A model generated the notes under the pieces. It had not been told where the DNA came from, searched no databases, and saw only the letters and a list, made by a program, of their open reading frames with translations. 64,000 bases of DNA from Chloroflexota bacterium (GTDB lineage Bacteria > Chloroflexota > Anaerolineae > Anaerolineales > Villigracilaceae). A program made the position numbers and the translations under genes. The stretch is from NCBI GenBank assembly GCA_024224815.1, contig JAAENC010000192.1:1-64000 (forward strand), written 5' to 3'. Positions 32,788 to 40,242 of the stretch are shown here, piece after piece (positions within the stretch are counted from its first letter, which is position 1; every line of letters begins with the position of its first letter).

Positions 32788-33195
32788 ATGTCAACACTTG
32801 AAGAAAAGAAAGAGATTGCATTGGGCGTTTCAAAAGCAATTATGAACGGCGAATGGGAAAAAGTAGATGAGCTGCTCGATGATGATTTCACCTATATCGG
32901 CGATGGTGCCCCCGCTATTAATAAAGAACAATATATCGGTTTCATGCGCGGCGTTTTATGCACAGCGATGACCGATATGGATATGGATTTTATGCGCGTG
33001 ATTGCCGAAGGCGATTTAGTTGCCATTGATTATACAAATAAAATGACCCATAGCGGAGAATTTTACGGTATCCCTGCAACAAGTAAACGCGTGGTAGCTG
33101 CTGGTCAATTTATTCGCGAAGTCAAAAATGGCAAAGTCACGGCAGAGTGGCAAACCACTAACGCAATGGGATTGATGGGGCAAATTAAGGGATAG
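32788..33195 (+). CDS. SnoaL-like / NTF2-superfamily polyketide-cyclase-like protein
   Basis: The 135-residue protein shows the cone-like NTF2 fold: an N-terminal helix, DDFTYIGDGAPA, ALVAIDYTN-like strands (DLVAIDYTNKMTHSGEFYGI) and GQFIREVKNGKVTAEWQTTN. Family members act as small-ligand cyclases, isomerases or esterases. The specific reaction cannot be read. AAAAGGAG precedes the ATG. The divergent HxlR gene suggests induction by a reactive small molecule. Confidence 0.9.
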   Translation: MSTLEEKKEIALGVSKAIMNGEWEKVDELLDDDFTYIGDGAPAINKEQYIGFMRGVLCTAMTDMDMDFMRVIAEGDLVAIDYTNKMTHSGEFYGIPATSKRVVAAGQFIREVKNGKVTAEWQTTNAMGLMGQIKG

Positions 33196-33213
33196 GGTTG
33201 AGAAAAACGATCT

Positions 33214-33295
33214 TTGTGGAAAAGCTATTCTTATCATTTATTTCTGGTTCTCATGGGCGGCATTTATTCCAGAGACGAGGATATGTCAGCCGTAA
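33214..33295 (+). pseudogene. Remnant of a second DUF3179 gene (C-terminus)
   Basis: From 33242 the reading frame FWFSWAAFIPETRICQP then TAA matches the end of the intact DUF3179 gene (FWFSWAAFKPETRVYQP). Upstream, TGGAAAAGCTATTC resembles the preceding codons of that gene with a small deletion. Nothing else of the gene remains. The relic therefore marks an old duplication whose body was lost between the SnoaL-like gene and ettA. Confidence 0.7.
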
Positions 33296-33353
33296 AAGAT
33301 TAACCACGAAGCACACAAAGAGCGCGAAGGAAAAACTTAATATCAATTAAAAA

Positions 33354-33384
33354 CGTAAGGGCGGGTCTCAGACCCGCCCTTACG
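33354..33384. repeat. Perfect palindrome with GGGCGGGTC/GACCCGCCC core
   Basis: CGTAAGGGCGGGTC and GACCCGCCCTTACG pair around TCA. It is the cleaner copy of the element at 1938-1958. The flanks carry two other common intergenic phrases (ACCACGAAGCACACAAAGAG at 33303 and CGCGTAATTCGTCAATTCGC at 33405). Confidence 0.75.
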
Positions 33385-33432
33385 CATATCACAATATTTT
33401 TATTCGCGTAATTCGTCAATTCGCGTTGAAAA

Positions 33433-35115
33433 TTATCGTTTCAGAGTTCTATACTTTACGCTCTTTGGCACATCAACGGATTTACCATAACGCTTGTGGT
33501 AATCCTCTTCGTAATCCGACCAGTTGCCGAGGAAGAGACGGGCTTGCGAATCCCCTTCAAAGGCGAGGATATGGGTGCAGATTCTGTCGAGGAACCAGCG
33601 GTCGTGGCTGACGACGACGGCGCAGCCAGCAAAATTTTCTATCGCTTCTTCGAGGGCACGGAGGGTGTTTACATCCAGATCGTTGGTTGGCTCATCGAGG
33701 AGAATCACATTTGCGCCTTCTGTCAGCATTTTGGCGGTATGAACACGATTTCTTTCACCACCAGAGAGCACGCCGACTTTCTTCTGCTGGTCGGTGCCAG
33801 AGAAGTTGAAGGTGGAAACATAGGCTCTCGAATTCATCGTTCTTTCGCCGAGGGTGATGCTATCCACGCCGCCTGAGATTTCTTCCCAGACGGTTTTGTC
33901 GGGGTCAAGAGTTCTGTTTTGGTCAACATAAGCCATCTTGACGGTTTCACCGATCTTGACAGAGCCGCCATCCAGTTTTTCTTCGCCGGTGATCATTTTG
34001 AGCAGGGTGGTTTTACCTGCGCCGTTCGGCCCAACTATGCCGACGATGGAGCCGGGCTGAATATCTGCACTAAAATCTTCGAGAAGCAATTTCTCGTCGT
34101 AGGCTTTGGTGATATTTTCCAAATTAATCACGATATCGCCCAAACGCGGCCCTGGCGGGATGTAAATTTCAAGCTCAGAGCGGCGTTCTTCCGTCTCTTG
34201 CGAGAGCAGTTTTTCGTAGGCATTTACACGCGCTTGCCCTTTGCTCTGCTTCGCTTTCTGCGACATATTGATCCACTCTAGCTCGCGTTGCAGGGTCTTT
34301 TGTCGTTTACTTTCGGTTTTTTCTTCCTGTCGCAGGCGCTCTTCTTTTTGCGCCAGCCAGGATGAATAATTCCCCTGCCACGGGATACCGTAGCCACGAT
34401 CGAGTTCCAAAATCCAGCCTGCCACATTGTCAAGGAAATAGCGATCATGGGTGACGGCGATCACCGTTCCTTTGTAATTTTGTAGATGATGTTCGAGCCA
34501 GGCAATTGATTCGGCATCGAGGTGGTTGGTCGGTTCGTCCAGAAGAAGAATATCGGGTTCCGTGAGCAAGAGTCGGGTAAGTGCGACACGACGACGTTCA
34601 CCACCGGATAATGTTTTTATAGATGTATCCGCTGGGGGACAGCGCAGAGCGCCCATCGCCAATTCCAAACGGGAATCCAGATTCCAGGCATCTACGTGAT
34701 CGAGACTATCCTGGAGTTTGGCTTGCTCGGCGATTAATGCATCAAAATCGGCATCGGGGTTAGCAAATTCTTCGTTGAGCTCGTCAAATCGCTTAAGATC
34801 ATCGACGATGGGCTGGACAGCCTCCTTAACGATGTCGATCACGGTTTTTGATTCGTCAAGCTGCGGTTCCTGCTCGAGATAGCCGACGCTGTACCCTTTG
34901 GACATGGCGATTTCGCCGATATAGTCGGGGTCAACACCGGCCATAATGCGCAAAAGGGTAGATTTACCGGAGCCGTTCAGGCCGAGAACGCCGATTTTGG
35001 CGCCGTAGTAGAAGCCGAGCGAAATATCGCGCAAAACTTGACGATTATTGGGGGGATGAATGCGCCCGACACGCACCATCGAGTAGATTACTTTTTGGGT
35101 ATCTGTAGTAGACAT
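33433..35115 (-). CDS. ettA: Energy-dependent translational throttle protein EttA (ABC-F)
   Basis: EttA binds the ribosomal E site and gates the first peptide bond according to the ATP/ADP ratio. The 560-residue protein has two ABC domains: Walker A GLNGSGKST with signature LSGGERRRVALTR, and Walker A GPNGAGKTT with signature LSGGERNRVHTA. The EttA-type segment YLEQEPQLDESKTV and the linker rich in Arg/Lys/Glu are present. It has no membrane domain, as expected of ABC-F proteins. It lies downstream of the TIR operon, but with its own upstream gap of 160 nt. Confidence 0.95.
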   Translation of the reverse strand: MSTTDTQKVIYSMVRVGRIHPPNNRQVLRDISLGFYYGAKIGVLGLNGSGKSTLLRIMAGVDPDYIGEIAMSKGYSVGYLEQEPQLDESKTVIDIVKEAVQPIVDDLKRFDELNEEFANPDADFDALIAEQAKLQDSLDHVDAWNLDSRLELAMGALRCPPADTSIKTLSGGERRRVALTRLLLTEPDILLLDEPTNHLDAESIAWLEHHLQNYKGTVIAVTHDRYFLDNVAGWILELDRGYGIPWQGNYSSWLAQKEERLRQEEKTESKRQKTLQRELEWINMSQKAKQSKGQARVNAYEKLLSQETEERRSELEIYIPPGPRLGDIVINLENITKAYDEKLLLEDFSADIQPGSIVGIVGPNGAGKTTLLKMITGEEKLDGGSVKIGETVKMAYVDQNRTLDPDKTVWEEISGGVDSITLGERTMNSRAYVSTFNFSGTDQQKKVGVLSGGERNRVHTAKMLTEGANVILLDEPTNDLDVNTLRALEEAIENFAGCAVVVSHDRWFLDRICTHILAFEGDSQARLFLGNWSDYEEDYHKRYGKSVDVPKSVKYRTLKR

Positions 35116-35205
35116 TTTTCTTTTCCAATGATTAGGTTAGTAGGTGGGCTGATTTTATCAGGGTTTTGGATGTTTACACAAAGGGTGAGTAGGGAGAAAA
35201 AGGCC

Positions 35206-35222
35206 CTTCGAGTTTTTCGAAG
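35206..35222 (-). terminator. Weak terminator after the TIR-ATPase-TPR operon
   Basis: On the minus strand CTTCGA pairs with TCGAAG, then GGGCC and TTTTTCTCCC. The short stem makes it uncertain, but it is correctly placed between the TPR stop and ettA. Confidence 0.45.
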
Positions 35223-35277
35223 TCTTAAAGAGTTTAGACTATATTTTGCTTTTGGGGTTCGAATTAACATCAAGTTT

Positions 35278-37695
35278 TTAGGCTAGCTTAGCAAGCTTTA
35301 TTAACTCTTTATTATTAGGAACTATTGATAATGCTCTCTTCGTATACTCTTTAGCCAGTATTTTCTCTTCTAATACGCTCAGGACCTGATGGAGTAACGG
35401 AGTAACTCTTTGTATTCCCTGTATATCATTTAGCTTTTCGTTAATTGCAAAACTTTCAAGCAAGTGTTCTTTAGCTTCTCCAAATTTATCTTTCTCTGCA
35501 TACATCTTTCCCATACTAAAATGTACTATTGCTAGACCACGATTATCGTCTGATTCTTCAAAGATTTCAACACTTCTCTGGTAGGCGTGTATGGATTCGT
35601 CAAACTTATCCTGCTGTTGTAAAACCCTACCCAATGAGTTCAACACCATTGCTTGACTGCGATTATCATTAAGTTTTGTGGATATCTCATAACTGCGTTG
35701 GAAGGCATCTACAGCTTCTTCGAATTTACCCTGTCTTTGCAAGACCCCGCCCAAAGAATTCAGGACCATTGCTTGACCGCGATTATCATCAAGTTTTGTG
35801 GACAGTTCATAACTGCGTTGGAAGGCATCCATAGCCTCATCAAATTTTCCTTGACTTTTTAACACCCCACCCAAAGAATTCAGGACCATTGCTTGACCGC
35901 GATTATCATCAAGTTTTGTGGACAGTTCATAACTGCGTTGGAAGGCATCCACAGCCTCATCAAATTTTCCTTGACGCTGTAGAATCCCTCCTAAAGAATT
36001 CAAGACCATTGCTTGACCGCGATTATCACCAAGTTTTGTGTACAGTTCATAACTTTGTTGGAAAGCATTCACCGCTTCATCAAATTTGTCCTGAAGTTGA
36101 AATACACTACCAAGGGAACTCAGAATCATTGCTTGACTACGATTATCATTAAGTTTTGTAGATAGTTCATAACTGCGTTGGAAGGCATCCACAGCCTCAT
36201 TAAAATTTCCTTGACGCTGTAGAATCCCTCCTAAAGAATTCAAGACCATTGCTTGACCGCGATTATCACCAAGTTTTGTGTACAGTTCATAACTGCGTTG
36301 GAAGGCATCCACAGCTTCATCAAACTTGCCCTGTCGTTGCCAAACCCCACCTAAGGAGTTCAAGACCATCGCCGAACTGCGATCATCTCCTAATCTTTCA
36401 GAGATTTCATAACTGCGTTGGAAGGCATCCACAGCTTCATCGAAACTTCCTTGACTTTGTAATACCCCACCCAAAGAAGTCAAGACTATTGCTTGACTGA
36501 GAATATCATTGCTTTTTTCAAAAATAGGCAGAGCTTCGTAAAATGTTTGGATTGCTTTTTCGAACTTAGCGGTCTTTTGATATATATTGCCAATATTAAT
36601 TAGTACTTTGCCATGAGTTTCACGATCATCAATACCGTTTGATAATTCTTGTAGATAAAGGTTAAGTGCTTCTGCATATAGACCGTGATTTTCTAAGGCC
36701 TGCCCTTCTTTTAGCCACAATTCAAAATCTCTTTCCTTTCCAGCCCATATCTCATCTGTATTTATTAAAGTATTAGAAAAGACCTTATAGGCTCTATGGA
36801 GTGATAGTGCTTCGTCCCTTTCTGATAGTACAGCTATTTGTTCGCCGTATCCGTAGTAGCTTTTATAAGGTAATTTGATTTCATCAAAATAACTGTCTAA
36901 ATTACATTCTTCCAATCCATAAATATCTGTTATGGTTTCCTCAAACTTGGTTTGATAATCTTTTCGCCATTGCTGTCTTAATTTCTCTTCAGCGTCATCA
37001 ACTCTACTTGGCAAGGGGTAGAGAGATAAAGGGCGAAAGTCATTAGAAGCTCTACGGTACTTCATAGCCCTATCTGCAATGTCTAATACCCCGTAAAGGC
37101 TTTGGTTATTTGGGGTGAAAACAAGAACAAGCTTTTCAGGTAGCAAAGTTGTGCAGATACCACTTGTGTCTGTAAAGCCTGTACGAGAGTCGATAAAACA
37201 ATAATCGTATTTGTGGGAAATCCAATTTCTGAAAGCTTGAATAGAAACACTACACTTTTGATAAAAAGAAGCCCAGTCAAAATTCGATATTTTATTGGGA
37301 TAATCAGTATTTATTTGTCCAGCTTTTATGAAATCAACTCCTGGCACAACATTTTGGATAATATATTCGTTTACAGATAAAGCCTTAGCAAAGATTTTCC
37401 AATTTTCCGCATCATAAATTTTTTCACAAAAACCAGAAGATATCTCAGCTTCTTCGCTAATTTTGATAAATAAATCAATTACCCCAGGACGGTTAATGTT
37501 TTCTGGGGTCTCTACTCCCTTAGAAAAATATCTGTGTAAACCTGGGGCTTCTAGATCCCAATCGATTACTAATACTTTCTTTTTTTTGTCACGGGCAATT
37601 AGGCTTGCAACATTTGCCAAAGCCATAGAGCGTCCAGTTCCACCCTTGTAGGAATAAAAAGTAATTATCGATCCTAGATCTTTCTTAATTTCCAC
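35278..37695 (-). CDS. ParA/MinD-like ATPase fused to TPR repeats
   Basis: The 805-residue protein begins at GTG (37695), preceded by AGGGGG and overlapping the TIR gene stop by 11 nt. ATG (37740) and TTG (37758) starts lie upstream in frame without such a site. Residues 10-280 form a deviant-Walker ATPase: KGGTGRS (17-23), then VLVIDWDLEAPGLHRYF, a Walker A' and B as in MinD/ParA or BY-kinase ATPases. The following link is helical. From about residue 370 come ten TPR units of 40 residues with the core LNSLGGVLQRQGKFDEAV, as in kinesin light chain repeats. The DNA of these repeats is nearly identical from one unit to the next. With its TIR partner it resembles an NTPase-plus-scaffold sensor of a conflict or signalling system; this is inference. 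Confidence 0.9.
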   Translation of the reverse strand: MEIKKDLGSIITFYSYKGGTGRSMALANVASLIARDKKKKVLVIDWDLEAPGLHRYFSKGVETPENINRPGVIDLFIKISEEAEISSGFCEKIYDAENWKIFAKALSVNEYIIQNVVPGVDFIKAGQINTDYPNKISNFDWASFYQKCSVSIQAFRNWISHKYDYCFIDSRTGFTDTSGICTTLLPEKLVLVFTPNNQSLYGVLDIADRAMKYRRASNDFRPLSLYPLPSRVDDAEEKLRQQWRKDYQTKFEETITDIYGLEECNLDSYFDEIKLPYKSYYGYGEQIAVLSERDEALSLHRAYKVFSNTLINTDEIWAGKERDFELWLKEGQALENHGLYAEALNLYLQELSNGIDDRETHGKVLINIGNIYQKTAKFEKAIQTFYEALPIFEKSNDILSQAIVLTSLGGVLQSQGSFDEAVDAFQRSYEISERLGDDRSSAMVLNSLGGVWQRQGKFDEAVDAFQRSYELYTKLGDNRGQAMVLNSLGGILQRQGNFNEAVDAFQRSYELSTKLNDNRSQAMILSSLGSVFQLQDKFDEAVNAFQQSYELYTKLGDNRGQAMVLNSLGGILQRQGKFDEAVDAFQRSYELSTKLDDNRGQAMVLNSLGGVLKSQGKFDEAMDAFQRSYELSTKLDDNRGQAMVLNSLGGVLQRQGKFEEAVDAFQRSYEISTKLNDNRSQAMVLNSLGRVLQQQDKFDESIHAYQRSVEIFEESDDNRGLAIVHFSMGKMYAEKDKFGEAKEHLLESFAINEKLNDIQGIQRVTPLLHQVLSVLEEKILAKEYTKRALSIVPNNKELIKLAKLA
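35640..36480. repeat. Tandem 120-bp coding repeats (TPR units)
   Basis: About seven 120-bp units recur with phrases such as GTTTTGTGGACAGTTCATAA and TGCGTTGGAAGGCATCCACA. Neighbouring copies at 35750-35965 differ at only a few bases. This implies recent duplication or gene conversion, and may allow copy-number change of the recognition surface. Confidence 0.85.
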
Positions 37696-38353
37696 AATTG
37701 CCCCCTTCAGTTTGGCCTCTAAAAGGTAGTTCTTGTGCATGTGTTTGATAATCCACAAAAGCAGAAATTTCGGGAATAGAGAAGTCTGTGCAATTTGTTT
37801 CTGCTATATTGACAGCTAGAGCATTGGCAATTACCTCAATTCGATCAACGATCTCACGGACCTTATCCCTAAAAATATTTGTCCGGTAAAAGTTATGTCC
37901 TCTACGAATTACTTGAGAAAAGTCAATATATTGTATTGAAGATACAGCCTGTGGTAGCTTATCTCCTATGGACACCATCAGGGGTATGATGTTTTTAAAC
38001 TCATTATCGGGCAATCGATGATCACAAAGTTGTTCCATAGCAGCCCACTCCAAACCACACCAGCGATGTTCTGAGTGGTAGTATATTGGAGCGCAAAGAG
38101 AAACCATCGCGATGCTTTTACACAATGCATTCTGTAACATCTGTTCCCAACTTGCTCCTACTGTTATATTTCTCTCATCAAGAAAAACTCGTGGGGAAAG
38201 TATTGATAAAGAAAGTTCTTCTTTAATCTCCGTCTGAAGGCGTCTAGCGAGATTTGTCATGTGCCGATTGTCTGTGTGTGCCCAACTTATAAAACAATGA
38301 TACTCATAACCTGCATGTTCTAACCATTGTTCAACCTGTTGTGTAATAGGCAT
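37685..38353 (-). CDS. TIR-domain protein
   Basis: The 222-residue protein starts with a TIR fold: YHCFISWAHTDNRHMTNLAR (box 1 variant of the usual DVFISY), FLDERNITVGASWEQML (BB-loop region) and CGLEW within HRWCGLEWAAMEQL, where Glu102 is placed as the catalytic Glu of NADase TIRs. The remaining 90 residues are helical and of unknown type. There is no membrane segment. The stop codon overlaps the ATPase-TPR start. GGGAGTAAG precedes the ATG. A TIR enzyme next to an NTPase-TPR scaffold recalls NAD-depleting immune systems. NADase activity and antiphage role are inference. Confidence 0.9.
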   Translation of the reverse strand: MPITQQVEQWLEHAGYEYHCFISWAHTDNRHMTNLARRLQTEIKEELSLSILSPRVFLDERNITVGASWEQMLQNALCKSIAMVSLCAPIYYHSEHRWCGLEWAAMEQLCDHRLPDNEFKNIIPLMVSIGDKLPQAVSSIQYIDFSQVIRRGHNFYRTNIFRDKVREIVDRIEVIANALAVNIAETNCTDFSIPEISAFVDYQTHAQELPFRGQTEGGNCGN

Positions 38354-38394
38354 AACTTACTCCCAAAAAATTCTTTTGCTTAGGACCATCTAAT

Positions 38395-38405
38395 GTACAT
38401 TGTAC
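38395..38405. promoter_or_regulatory. Palindrome upstream of the TIR operon
   Basis: GTACATTGTAC is an 11-bp palindrome about 42 nt upstream of the TIR ATG. It overlaps TACAAT on the minus strand, which may be the -10 box. No clear -35 is seen. An operator is possible. The 262-bp gap holds no gene. Confidence 0.3.
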
Positions 38406-38559
38406 CTAAAAAAGCAAATAAGCGTTCTGAATAGTTTCCTCGCTAAGTCATCTGTTATTTATAGAAGAAAATCTTTATGCTTCTGCGTAGTATTAGTGTT
38501 TGACATAGTGATTTATCATTTTCCCTCAAAGTACTGCAAAAAAACGTTTTCGATCTCAT

Positions 38560-38593
38560 CAAAAATAAAAAAGGCCGCACATTGTACGGCCTT
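38560..38593 (-). terminator. Terminator of the DUF2807 lipoprotein gene
   Basis: On the minus strand AAGGCCG pairs with CGGCCTT around a 9-nt loop, then TTTTATTTTT. Confidence 0.8.
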
Positions 38594-38615
38594 CTCTATT
38601 TTGATTATCTTGGAC

Positions 38616-39362
38616 TTATTTATCTGCGCTGATCAGATTTCCCAGCCCGGAGATGCTCTGGCTAATGCGAGGGTTTCCGTAATAGATCACGTTGCCCAAG
38701 CCAGAGATCGAAATATCAAGCGATTCAGTTGCCCAGACGGTGGCCGTGCCTACGCCGCTGATCTCAATGATTGATGTTTCGCTTTCGAGATCTCCAGCGT
38801 GGTAGCTGCCGGCACCGCTGTGAGAAAGCTCTTGTCCTTGAACTTTGCCGGAGACAAATACTGTTCCTGCGCCGCTTTGTGTCACAATCAATTCTTCAGC
38901 TTTCAGGTCGTTGATTTCAACGCTGGCAGCACCAGAATTATTGATAACTAGTTTCTCAGTTTCAAGCTCGTCCACGAAGAATTTTCCAGCACCAGAGACA
39001 TTGATCCGGTTGAGATCTTTGACGACCAGGGTGAAATTGATCCCATCTGTAGGGTCGTAGCCTCTGTTGAAACCTTTATCATCAAAATCAATAACAAGGG
39101 TGTTATTTTTTACTTCGGTACGAACATAAGGCATGATATTGTCATCAGTGGTCACGGTCAGTGATTCTTCGTCACCAATTTCGATATTTACCTCACCAAA
39201 TCCAGAGAGAGAAACGCGGTCAAAACCGCTTACGTCCCGATCTTCAGTGATGATATCGCCCGATCCTTGAATGGTTCGGCCGAGTCCTGTCACACCACAA
39301 GCCATGGTCATGACGAAAATAAAGAGTACTGCTGCGATCAAGAATAATTTGTTGGTTTTCAT
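38616..39362 (-). CDS. DUF2807 (head GIN domain) lipoprotein
   Basis: The 248-residue precursor has a signal ending MTMAC (Cys22). It then has the GIN-type right-handed beta-helix with the family start GSGDIITEDRDVSGFDRVSL and repeats containing SGAG/SGLG (for example VSGAGKFFV, QSGAGTVFV, ISGLGNVIY). The domain is found in surface adhesins and bactofilin-like scaffolds with no known catalysis. It stands alone. Confidence 0.92.
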   Translation of the reverse strand: MKTNKLFLIAAVLFIFVMTMACGVTGLGRTIQGSGDIITEDRDVSGFDRVSLSGFGEVNIEIGDEESLTVTTDDNIMPYVRTEVKNNTLVIDFDDKGFNRGYDPTDGINFTLVVKDLNRINVSGAGKFFVDELETEKLVINNSGAASVEINDLKAEELIVTQSGAGTVFVSGKVQGQELSHSGAGSYHAGDLESETSIIEISGVGTATVWATESLDISISGLGNVIYYGNPRISQSISGLGNLISADK

Positions 39363-39519
39363 TTTAAGCTCCTTTTGTTTGAACCAAGTTGTTTTTATCT
39401 TGCCCCTATTTTCCCTGATTCAAAGGCGCCCGTCATCGGGTAGGCGTGGAGTTCTCTTACGTAAATTGACCAAGCCTTTATAACCCATCTCCACAAATTG
39501 CGTAGTCCCGCAGGATTAT

Positions 39520-39580
39520 TCTCCCCTAAATTCTGCGTTTTTGGAATTTGGGGGAGATGTCCGGAGGACAGAGGGGGCAG
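39520..39580. repeat. CCCC/GGGG intergenic repeat
   Basis: TCTCCCCTAAATTC and GAATTTGGGGGAGA form an inverted repeat, followed by CCGGAGGACAGAGGGGGC. It belongs to the family at 4568, 23916 and 49332. Confidence 0.6.
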
Positions 39581-39582
39581 AC

Positions 39583-40242
39583 TTACCCCTCCTCATCCAG
39601 AGAAGCCAGACCTTCACGTAAGGCAAAAAGTGCCACCTGCGTCCGGCTGGCAAGATGCAGCTTCGTCATAATATTGCTCACATGCGTGCGCACCGTCGCC
39701 TCGCTGATCACCAGCTTTTCTGCCATTTCAGGGTTTTCCAACCCTTGTGCCACCATCTTCAAAACTTCCACTTCGCGCGGGGTCAAAGGGTCTGGTGTTG
39801 GCGGCTTCTCAGCGGGCTGTGATAATTCCTGTAAAACTTTGCGCGCAATGATCGGATGCAGTGCCGATTCGCCGCGATATACCTGCCTGATCGCCTCGAC
39901 CAATTCCTCCGGCTCCGAATCCTTTAGCTGATATCCCAATGCCCCGGCCTTAATAGCGGGGAAAATCTTATCCTCCCCAGCAAAAGTCGTTAATACCAAA
40001 ATGCGGATATCGGGATTCTGCGCCTTGATCTGTCTGATCGCTTCGATCCCATCCATTTCCGGCATCACCAAATCCATCAGGATCACATCTGGATTTGCGC
40101 TTGCTACCGTTTCAACAGCTTCTCGGCCGTTAGTAGCTTCTCCCACCACTTCGATATCATCGATCAATTCCAACGTAGCCTTGACCCCCTTGCGGATAAT
40201 ACTGTGGTCATCTGTTAAAAACACCCGAATAATTTCGCTCAT
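39583..40242 (-). CDS. NarL/LuxR-type response regulator
   Basis: The 219-residue protein has a receiver domain (FLTDDHSIIRKGV, VILMDLVMPEMDG with the phospho-Asp, ILVLTTFAGE, GYQLKDSEPEEL) and a LuxR helix-turn-helix (LTPREVEVLKMVAQGLENPE, then ISEATVRTHVSNIMTKL). Its start overlaps the histidine kinase stop as ATGA, so they form one operon. Targets are not visible; the closest upstream gene is the DUF2807 lipoprotein. Confidence 0.95.
   Translation of the reverse strand: MSEIIRVFLTDDHSIIRKGVKATLELIDDIEVVGEATNGREAVETVASANPDVILMDLVMPEMDGIEAIRQIKAQNPDIRILVLTTFAGEDKIFPAIKAGALGYQLKDSEPEELVEAIRQVYRGESALHPIIARKVLQELSQPAEKPPTPDPLTPREVEVLKMVAQGLENPEMAEKLVISEATVRTHVSNIMTKLHLASRTQVALFALREGLASLDEEG

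Noticed and set aside
35640-36480. CRISPR-like regular spacing
   Set aside because: The 120-bp units are coding TPR repeats in one frame without unique spacers.
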